Of a stretch of 19,799 nt of DNA, positions 14,083-19,799 are shown piece after piece (the first letter of the stretch is position 1; the number at the start of each line of letters is the position of its first letter). A program made the translations under genes and the position numbers. The stretch covers positions 1 through 19,799 of the forward strand of contig CAJUKX010000039.1 of the NCBI GenBank assembly GCA_910586975.1, given 5' to 3'. Below the pieces are notes generated by a model that saw nothing but the letters and a program-made list of their open reading frames with translations, searched no databases and was not told the DNA's origin. The stretch comes from an uncultured Muribaculaceae bacterium. Lineage in GTDB: Bacteria > Bacteroidota > Bacteroidia > Bacteroidales > Muribaculaceae.

Positions 14083-15792
14083 TCACGATTGTTTTACGGT
14101 TTGTTTGGAGAGAGCTATATTGTTGGCCATTTGCACGGCCTGGGTTATATGGTCGCAGATGTTTTCGGGCTTCATCATGCGGTCGATGCCGGCATGCTGC
14201 AGGGCCTCGCGCACGTTGGGCTTCACACCCGAGAGCACTATGTGTATGTTCTCTTTGTGCGACGACTTAATGAGCAGCTCAAGGTTGTGCAGGCCGGTGG
14301 CGTCGATAAAGGCCACTTTGCGCATGCGTATGATACGTACCACGGGCTTGTCGGTCATGGTGTTGCGCATCATTTCATCAAACTTGGTGGCGATGCCGAA
14401 GAAGAAGGGGCCGTCGATTTCGTACACGCTTACGCCCTTGGCCACGTTGAGCACTTCATGGTTGGGCGAGTCGGTGCCTTCGTCCACGTCGAGTGTGCCT
14501 GAGTATGCCTTGATCTCGGTATTTTCCATAACACGGCGCAGGAAGAGCACCACGGCAAGCAGCAGACCGATCTCAATGGCGATGGTAAGGTCGAATATCA
14601 CGGTGAGAAGGAATGTGACCACCAGCACCCATATATCGCTTTTGGGGGCATGGAATATGCCCACTATGGTGCGCCAGCCGCTCATGTTGTAGGCTACGGT
14701 GAGCAGCACTGCGGCCAGACAGGCCATGGGCACATAGTTGATCAGAGGCATGAAGAACATGAATATGAGCAGCAGTACCAGCGCATGCACTATGCCGGCC
14801 ACGGGGGTGCGTCCGCCGTTGGTGATGTTGGTCATGGTGCGGGCTATGGCGCCGGTGACGGGTATACCGCCGAAGAAGGGCACCGTGAGGTTGGCTATGC
14901 CCTGGCCTATAAGCTCGGTGTTTGAATTGGTGCGCGAGCCTGTGACACCGTCGGCCACGGTAGCCGACAGCAGCGACTCTATGGCGCCGAGCACGGCAAT
15001 GGTGAAGGCCGAGGGAAGCAGCATGTTGATGGTGGCCATATTCAGCGTGAATCCGTGAGGCATGGGGATGTCGGTGGGCATGTCGCCGAAGCGGTCGCCG
15101 ATGGTCTCCACATGATACCAGTCGGTGAAGTACTGCATCAGATAAGCGCCGGCGGTCACCACAATAATTGCTATAAGCGCACCGGGCAGCTTCTTGGATA
15201 TGTAGGGCACGCCCACAATGATAGCCAGCGCCACCAGGCCGGTGATGAGGGTAACGGGGTCTATACGGTCGAGATTAGTGAGATACATGCCCCACTTGGG
15301 TATGAACTGGCCGGGAATGTCGCGCAAACCCAGTCCCAGGAAGTCATTGATCTGAGTGGAGAATATGGTGAGGGCGATACCGGCTGTGAAACCTACCACA
15401 ACGGGGTAGGGAATAAACTTGATGACGGTGCCGAGCCTGAAAAATCCCATCGTAATCAGTATGATACCGGCCATGACGGTAGCCACGGCCAGCCCTTGAA
15501 GGCCAAACTGAGCGATGATGTTGTATACAATGATGATGAATGCGCCTGTGGGGCCACCAATCTGCACTGAGCAGCCACCGAAAAACGATACCATAAAGCC
15601 GCCGATGATGGCGGTGATAAGGCCGATGGTAGGACTTACGCCCGATGCTATACCAAATGCAATGGCCAAGGGCAATGCTACGATGCCGACCACTATGCCG
15701 GCGATTACATCGTCGCGAAGACGATTCATAGAGTAGTGGGTGAGAGCGCTCCATAACTTTGGACGCAGATTCAATGCTCCGGTTATACTCAT
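14083..15792 (-). CDS. SulP-family anion transporter with STAS domain
   Basis: Inner-membrane permease of the SLC26/SulP family. The substrate (sulfate, bicarbonate or another anion) cannot be fixed from sequence. 569 aa from the ATG at 15792; the longer frame begins at a TTG at 15816. The N-terminal signature is LRDDVIAGIVVGIVALPLAIAFGIASGVSP (in two parts around IVALPLAIAFG), then QIGGPTGAFIIIV, about 10-14 hydrophobic segments, and the family loop SLLSATVADGVTG. From about residue 435 there is a cytoplasmic STAS domain with VAFIDATGLHNLELLI, the conserved regulatory loop. The length is normal and it stands alone with its own promoter. No carbonic anhydrase or cysteine-pathway neighbour is visible to hint at the substrate. 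Confidence 0.93.
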   Translation of the reverse strand: MSITGALNLRPKLWSALTHYSMNRLRDDVIAGIVVGIVALPLAIAFGIASGVSPTIGLITAIIGGFMVSFFGGCSVQIGGPTGAFIIIVYNIIAQFGLQGLAVATVMAGIILITMGFFRLGTVIKFIPYPVVVGFTAGIALTIFSTQINDFLGLGLRDIPGQFIPKWGMYLTNLDRIDPVTLITGLVALAIIVGVPYISKKLPGALIAIIVVTAGAYLMQYFTDWYHVETIGDRFGDMPTDIPMPHGFTLNMATINMLLPSAFTIAVLGAIESLLSATVADGVTGSRTNSNTELIGQGIANLTVPFFGGIPVTGAIARTMTNITNGGRTPVAGIVHALVLLLIFMFFMPLINYVPMACLAAVLLTVAYNMSGWRTIVGIFHAPKSDIWVLVVTFLLTVIFDLTIAIEIGLLLAVVLFLRRVMENTEIKAYSGTLDVDEGTDSPNHEVLNVAKGVSVYEIDGPFFFGIATKFDEMMRNTMTDKPVVRIIRMRKVAFIDATGLHNLELLIKSSHKENIHIVLSGVKPNVREALQHAGIDRMMKPENICDHITQAVQMANNIALSKQTVKQS

Positions 15793-15859
15793 AATGTGAA
15801 TTCTGTTGTACGGCAATCTGAAAACCGTAATAAATTATTAAATCCCTTTAAAACGGCTG

Positions 15860-15890
15860 CAAAGTTACGAAAAATATGTTAAATAACAAT
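15860..15890 (-). promoter_or_regulatory. Promoter of the SulP gene
   Basis: On the - strand ATTG at 15890-15887, 19 bp, then TAACTTTG at 15867-15860. The -7 match is exact and the -33 has TTG. The leader is about 60 bases to the ATG at 15792, which supports that start. Confidence 0.75.
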
Positions 15891-15942
15891 GATTTTCGGC
15901 AAGTATTCCCTCGGCCACGTGTAAATATCCCCCTCTACGTAG

Positions 15943-15970
15943 CAGCGGCGACCCGCCCGAGCCGCCGCTG
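15943..15970. terminator. GC-rich hairpin after the serpin gene
   Basis: CAGCGGCG (15943-15950) pairs with CGCCGCTG (15963-15970). It lies 25 bases past the serpin stop codon in otherwise AT-rich DNA. It lacks a T-run on the - strand, so a terminator role for the protease/serpin operon is likely but not certain. Confidence 0.55.
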
Positions 15971-15995
15971 TTTCAGTATGATATAGCTGTTACTA

Positions 15996-17372
15996 TTAGA
16001 GGTTGCAGATACGTCCTGCCATCATTATGGCTCCGGAGAATTCTTCCTGAATATAGAAAATGAACGGGCGATCGATGGTTATTTCAATATACTCACGATC
16101 CAAGGGGCAGTAACTGGCGCCACTGTGAGATGTGGCAGCGGCACATTCCGCGCCTTCTTCGTTGATTATCACCGATGTCTTCTGGAGTATATTACTCTCA
16201 TTGGGTTTATTTGCCAGAAGATCTCCGTAAAGCATGTTTTTGGCTTGTGCAAAATGTATGCCTGTCTCGTTTAACAATTCGGGACTTAATTCCACCACGC
16301 CGTCTATCTTGAACTTAGGCATTGTCAGGTTCATACGATAGTGTTTTTTATAACTACGCTGTTTAAATTCGTTGAGTTGAGCATAACTGACTGTACGGGA
16401 GAATTCTTCAATTGACTGAGTCTTAGGCATAATAATACGCATGGATGCACCAAAGATAAATGGTATGCTAATATATGTATAATCCTCATCAACATAACCA
16501 CCATAATCATGAGTATTATTCATCATGTTTATCAATGAGTTGCTATCCGTACCTTTGAATGTAGCGACTTTGTTTTTCTGGAATTTCCACATCCATTCGC
16601 CGTTCAGATACAGTGTATTCACATTGATATGCGATTTGTACAGCTTTTCATAGTCAGTAAGATAATTGAGGAAGTTTGGAATCTTATTGTTGGTATTGGT
16701 CTTCACCCAATCGTTTATCAGGTCAATGGTCTGATCCTGATTGAAATCTACTCCACAGGTATGGATGTAGTAATTCCTTCTAAGGGTATTTACGATGTCA
16801 TTGTCGAGGTAGTCGCAGTATTCATCGCGCCACCACAGCGAATTGTTAGATTTGAAATCCATTGATGTATGCTTACCATTCATAAGGTATGCAGTGACCA
16901 AAGCCATGCCTTCGTTGAGATCCTCCAAGGTATTGAAACCGAGTTTTGAAACCAGTTGGCTGCTTGTGTTCCTGTCAAGATAATTGGCGGCCATAGCCAT
17001 CACCATATTGGCGCTATAGGGAGAGAATGCCATATTGGCGCTTTTTCCTTGATATTTCTCGTCCACACTTCTGACAGCGAGTTTAAACAGTTCCCAACTG
17101 AAATCACGGTTCTTTTCCAAGGAATTTATAAGGGATTGAGTTGCAAATTCATGGAATGGTCCCACGTAAGGAACTTTGATCAAGTCGCTGTCAATATCAT
17201 CGACAACTACCGAATCCTCCGGCTCTACAACCGGCTCTTCCACGGCAGGTTCATCTACCACAGGGCTTTGTTCCTCGCCCATGATTACAGGCTCATCGCT
17301 GCTGCAAGAGCCGGCGAGCGCGAGCCACAACATGGCTACAACGCTCATAAAAATGAATTTAAACTTTTTCAT
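15996..17372 (-). CDS. Serpin-family protease inhibitor, lipoprotein
   Basis: Serpins trap serine or cysteine proteases by a bait loop. 458 aa from the ATG at 17372; a GTG three codons upstream is the alternative. The lipoprotein signal is MKKFKFIFMSVVAMLWLALAGSC with lipobox Cys, followed by an acidic Glu/Pro/Val linker to about residue 65, which would hold the inhibitor away from the membrane. Serpin marks are NMAFSPYSANMVMAMAA, NTLYLNGEW, the MRIIMPK and MNLTMPKFKI strands, the hinge EEGAECAAAT (405-414), and IDRPFIFYIQEE...GRICNL at the end. Small residues in the hinge fit an inhibitory serpin, although P14 is Ala instead of the common Thr and P12 is Cys. The probable scissile region is SHSGASYCPL. 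It is third in the operon after the C10 peptidase, which suggests self-protection or defence against host proteases. Confidence 0.92.
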   Translation of the reverse strand: MKKFKFIFMSVVAMLWLALAGSCSSDEPVIMGEEQSPVVDEPAVEEPVVEPEDSVVVDDIDSDLIKVPYVGPFHEFATQSLINSLEKNRDFSWELFKLAVRSVDEKYQGKSANMAFSPYSANMVMAMAANYLDRNTSSQLVSKLGFNTLEDLNEGMALVTAYLMNGKHTSMDFKSNNSLWWRDEYCDYLDNDIVNTLRRNYYIHTCGVDFNQDQTIDLINDWVKTNTNNKIPNFLNYLTDYEKLYKSHINVNTLYLNGEWMWKFQKNKVATFKGTDSNSLINMMNNTHDYGGYVDEDYTYISIPFIFGASMRIIMPKTQSIEEFSRTVSYAQLNEFKQRSYKKHYRMNLTMPKFKIDGVVELSPELLNETGIHFAQAKNMLYGDLLANKPNESNILQKTSVIINEEGAECAAATSHSGASYCPLDREYIEITIDRPFIFYIQEEFSGAIMMAGRICNL

Positions 17373-17418
17373 AGTGTACACTTTTATGGTTATTACTTAT
17401 TCGTTTTTTGCGATATGC

Positions 17419-18714
17419 TCAATTAGTCTCAATGAACATATATGAGAACTCATCAGTTAAGTCGTAATCCTCTGATTCTCCACCTTCAGGATTTTGTAAA
17501 ATATCGTATCGTTCGGTAGGGTTGAAAACATTCAAAAGGAAATATCCGTTGCACAATCCGGCCCAACCCCAGTTCATGCGAAGATACTTGGATGTTCTGT
17601 CCTCTGTTTTTACAAGTTGGCCTGTGCCACGCTCATAATATTCAACTATTGTACCACCGAGCATATAGTCATCGCTTAACCAGGTATGCTCATAATTCTT
17701 AGCTTTATCCTTCCCATTTAGCATAGCTATATGTTTACCTTCATTTTCCTTTTCGGAAAACAGATTATACAGTTCATCAGGATTTGTACCTGTACTGTAT
17801 TTCAGGTTCATGCCGCTGAGAAGGGACTTGGTCGTGGTAAATCCATTATCATCAGAATACTAGACGTCATATTCGTAATGTGTGCCTGTTAGTAGTCCTA
17901 ACTGACGGACAAGCGTAGCAAGTTCATCATGCGTGTCTACAGAAGCTGTGCAAGCATCAAAATGTCCCATCATATCAGATAAGGAAGGATTTTGAGGCAG
18001 GCCGGCACGAGTATGCTTTTTGAGTTCTGACCAGTGGAGTGTCTGATGCGATACTTTAGCACCGGGAAAACTTATGTTGATTCCGTTTGGATATTCAAAG
18101 AAAGCCAAGGTCTGAGCGATTGCCACGGGTACACATCCTGCAAGACCATTGTTACAAAATGTGTTCTCCGGCCACTTTTCACCCCATTCAACGTCAGGAT
18201 GAACATTATCTTTAAGCAAACAATAATACACTTTCTCTATGTATGCCGGCATTATGGTGATGGTTGAATCAGAAGGATTAGGCCTTGCAGCGTAAGCACG
18301 TGCCTGCTCCATGAAATAATTGAAGTTTTCGTTTTCAGAGACACTCTCGTTGTATGAACCATTTTCTGCTATGCCCAGGATCGGATTGGGGCATGTGCGG
18401 GGTGCGGCCACAAGGACAAAGCCGTTATTGTCTTCGCTGTTGACAGCGTAGATTACGGTGTCGCTTGCTTCTCCACGGCTCAGCGGATTGCTGCCTACCA
18501 CAACAATGTTGTTTTTGCTGAGTTTGAGGCCTGAGCGTGACTTGGTAGTTCCAAGGTTCAGAGCTTGCTTGGCTAAAGCCAATGCTTCGTCGGGTGTGCG
18601 GATAGTGGATGCAGGATTATCCGAAGGTTCTTGAGCGAAATCAAGAACCTCGTTTTCGTTGCTGCACGATACAAGCAGAACCAACGACAACAGAAATGAA
18701 ATGATTTTTTTCAT
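17419..18714 (-). pseudogene. C10 (streptopain-like) cysteine peptidase, interrupted by in-frame TAG
   Basis: A secreted cysteine protease precursor with a lipoprotein signal (ISFLLSLVLLVSC, Cys17). Residues about 35-145 form the C10 propeptide (Spi/Inhibitor_I69 type), and the catalytic Cys194 is in GLAGCVPVAIAQT. The frame reaches EYDV and meets TAG at 17862-17860. The same frame then continues without a shift: YSDDNGF..., the catalytic His343 in EHTWLSDDYML, and the family Trp motif MNWGWAGLCNGYFLLNVFNP, ending at 17419. Reading through the TAG gives about 431 aa, a normal length. One point mutation (or a base-call error) separates Cys from His, so the two halves alone cannot make an active enzyme unless TAG is read through. 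The coding sequence shows no other damage, so the lesion is recent. It lies 46 bp from each neighbour in the operon. Confidence 0.9.
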
Positions 18715-18760
18715 GTTGGATAAAATTTTGGTTTATATATTTGTTACATGACTCTTTTTA

Positions 18761-19120
18761 TTAAAGAGTTCCTTTATAAGTATGTCCGTATTCAGTAGTG
18801 ATAGTGATATCGGCAGAAGTCAGCTCTCCTACAAATATGACAGCTTCGGTTGAAGAGTCAAAATCATACACTTGTGTTTCTTCACCGCCCTCGGTTACAG
18901 AAAGACTGCATACTCCCTCGGAATAACGAAACGAAAGATAAAGACATCCATCTCCGTACTCACATGATATTTCCTGACGCGAGGGAGATTGTGGACGGTT
19001 AACGGTATGCGTATTATTTGATGTTATTTTAACAGGAGTTTTATTTGGCTCATTATTTGAATTACCAAAGGCTGTTAAAGAAAAAATCGTAAGAAAGAAT
19101 GTAAAAAATATAGATTTCAT
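18761..19120 (-). CDS. Small secreted DUF3244/staphostatin-like protein
   Basis: 119 aa with a type I signal peptide (MKSIFFTFFLTIFSLTAFG). A polar Asn/Thr/Pro/Ser-rich linker follows to about residue 48, then a short all-beta domain (EISCEYGDGCLYLSFRYSEG, then VCSLSVTEGG, a VIFVGELTSADITITTEYGH strand pair, and YKGTL). This fits the DUF3244-type small beta-sandwich proteins of Bacteroidales. In Bacteroides fragilis, genes for C10 proteases lie beside small beta-barrel staphostatin-like inhibitors (established for the bfp/bfi loci). Position as first gene before the C10 peptidase therefore suggests a dedicated inhibitor or chaperone-like partner; this is inference. The promoter lies about 17 bases upstream. 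Confidence 0.7.
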   Translation of the reverse strand: MKSIFFTFFLTIFSLTAFGNSNNEPNKTPVKITSNNTHTVNRPQSPSRQEISCEYGDGCLYLSFRYSEGVCSLSVTEGGEETQVYDFDSSTEAVIFVGELTSADITITTEYGHTYKGTL

Positions 19121-19136
19121 AATTGTTATTTTTTTG

Positions 19137-19169
19137 CAAAATTACATTGCAAATGTTATAGAAAGCAAA
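19137..19169 (-). promoter_or_regulatory. Promoter of the protease/inhibitor operon
   Basis: On the - strand TTTG at 19169-19166, 21 bp, then TAATTTTG at 19144-19137, a full consensus match. The transcript would begin near 19130, leaving a leader of only about 10 bases. I found no second promoter in the 46-bp gaps further on, so all three genes probably depend on this one. Confidence 0.85.
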
Positions 19170-19188
19170 TAAATTTACCAAAAAATTG

Positions 19189-19260
19189 TATATCATGTGG
19201 TATGTAATATTACTGAAAATCAATATATTACACTGTGTGATATATTAGGGATTTATATCA
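19189..19260. repeat. AT-rich imperfect palindrome upstream of the operon promoter
   Basis: TATATCA (19189-19195) and TAATAT (19205-19210) face ATATTA (19225-19230) and TGATATA (19238-19244). A third TATATCA lies at 19254-19260. Placed about 20 bp upstream of the -33 element, it could be an activator site. The rest of the 306-bp gap 19121-19426 is AT-rich with no gene. Confidence 0.45.
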
Positions 19261-19353
19261 CTGTCTAAATGCTGTATTTATAGTGCTGAAATGTAATGTT
19301 TTAGATAATGGTTAAAATAAGATAATGAAATAAAATATAGTTTAAATTCAAGC

Positions 19354-19394
19354 TAAAAAAATAGCATTTGTGATTTAGTTTCAATCACAAATGC
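19354..19394 (-). terminator. Terminator of the HTH regulator gene
   Basis: GCATTTGTGATT and AATCACAAATGC pair perfectly over 12 bp with a 7-base loop, followed on the - strand by TATTTTTTT. It lies 32 bases after the regulator stop codon. Confidence 0.92.
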
Positions 19395-19426
19395 AATAAA
19401 GGTTGAGTACTATTACAAAAAGCCGT

Positions 19427-19799
19427 TTAACGTGAATCTTTACTTAGGATTTCTACAAATTCTGATTTGGAATGAACATCCGATGCTTTTATTTTATCAA
19501 TGATACGTTTTTTCTTTACGTAGAAATACTTGTTGCTGAATCCGCAGTAAAGACTGATAGCTCTTACTGACAACCCGGAGAGATAAAGCGTTATAAATGT
19601 AAAGTCATCATCTTTGAGCATAGTGCACTCATCGCGCATGCGTTTTATGATGTTGCTCAGATATGTATTTACAGTATCTTCGATTTCGGCAATGTTAATG
19701 GAATCTTTGAAATTGTCAAATATAGAATCCAACAATAATTTGTTTTCCTTAAGTACATGACAAAAATTTGAACACATCGAATTTCGGCTTGTAGAGCGG
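19427..19799 (-). CDS. C-terminal part of a helix-turn-helix regulator (5' partial)
   Basis: The frame is open to the window edge: seven sense codons precede the Met at 19777, so the gene very probably begins outside. The visible 120 or so residues have an amphipathic, possibly coiled-coil helix (VLKENKLLLDSIFDNFKDS), then DDDFTFITLYLSGLSVRAISLYCGFS (from about residue 55 after Met), then KYFYVKKKRIIDKI. That end matches the LuxR-like C-terminal HTH found on Bacteroidales regulators that carry tetratricopeptide repeats and a membrane helix, where the segment reads like FSxRAISLxxxxxxxxVYxRKSRLKxKI. The N-terminal sensor cannot be seen. It lies upstream of, and in the same direction as, the protease/inhibitor operon but has its own terminator, so it may regulate that operon (inference). 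Confidence 0.75.
   Translation of the reverse strand, partial: RSTSRNSMCSNFCHVLKENKLLLDSIFDNFKDSINIAEIEDTVNTYLSNIIKRMRDECTMLKDDDFTFITLYLSGLSVRAISLYCGFSNKYFYVKKKRIIDKIKASDVHSKSEFVEILSKDSR

Noticed and set aside
15055..15570. 171-codon frame on the + strand inside the SulP gene
   Set aside because: His/Gly-rich composition typical of an antisense shadow of a membrane protein; the SulP reading is complete and motif-rich.
17419..17811. Independent 130-aa protein starting at the Met at 17811
   Set aside because: It is in the same frame as the C10 peptidase and carries that family's His and Trp motifs; it is the second half of the interrupted gene.
17860..17862. TAG as a recoded sense codon (amber suppression)
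   Set aside because: RF1 is present and another gene in the window ends with TAG, so general recoding is unlikely; local readthrough is not excluded but unsupported.

Overview
This window looks like a chromosomal segment of a gut Bacteroidales bacterium, most plausibly of the Muribaculaceae type (inference). The signs are Bacteroidota-type promoters (TTTG, 18-21 bp spacer, TAnnTTTG) before at least five genes, no clear Shine-Dalgarno sequences, a GT3-type glycogen synthase, a C10 (streptopain-like) peptidase, a small beta-sandwich secreted protein, and many lipoproteins. I see no rRNA, tRNA, CRISPR array or insertion sequence.

Bases 1-1425 are accessory DNA. A KilA-N domain gene, cut off at its 5' end by the window edge, is followed 8 bp later by a macro-domain (ADP-ribose hydrolase-type) gene. 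Directly after that comes a decayed second KilA-N segment. Both KilA-N copies carry a roughly 24-26 bp palindrome centred on GAATTC at the same two codons (Glu-Phe), although the palindrome arms differ in sequence. The second copy becomes recognisable exactly at its palindrome.

Bases 1481-12113 are mostly housekeeping genes on the + strand. They include a glycogen pair (GT3 synthase, then alpha-glucan phosphorylase), prfA-pyrF, pgk, and an overlapping pair formed by a SAM methyltransferase with a THUMP-like domain and a TIGR02757-family protein. A small outer-membrane barrel gene on the - strand lies between glgP and prfA. A 363-bp gap before prfA holds a candidate small RNA and a hairpin. 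A 77-bp hairpin made of GGAGAGT-type repeats fills the gap between the TIGR02757 gene and the convergent amylase gene.

Bases 12191-15890, all on the - strand, encode a periplasmic GH13 alpha-amylase, a tiny acidic Ala-Asp-Ser-rich lipoprotein and a SulP anion transporter with a STAS domain, each with its own promoter. The periplasmic amylase and the cytoplasmic glycogen genes together indicate alpha-glucan use and storage.

Bases 15996-19799, also on the - strand, form a protease/inhibitor island. A promoter at 19137-19169 reads into a small secreted DUF3244/staphostatin-like protein, then a C10 cysteine peptidase precursor broken by one in-frame TAG, then a serpin lipoprotein. The three genes are spaced 46 bp apart. 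Upstream is the C-terminal part of a regulator with a helix-turn-helix end. I read this as a surface or secreted protease packaged with one or two inhibitors. The amber codon separates the catalytic Cys from the catalytic His.
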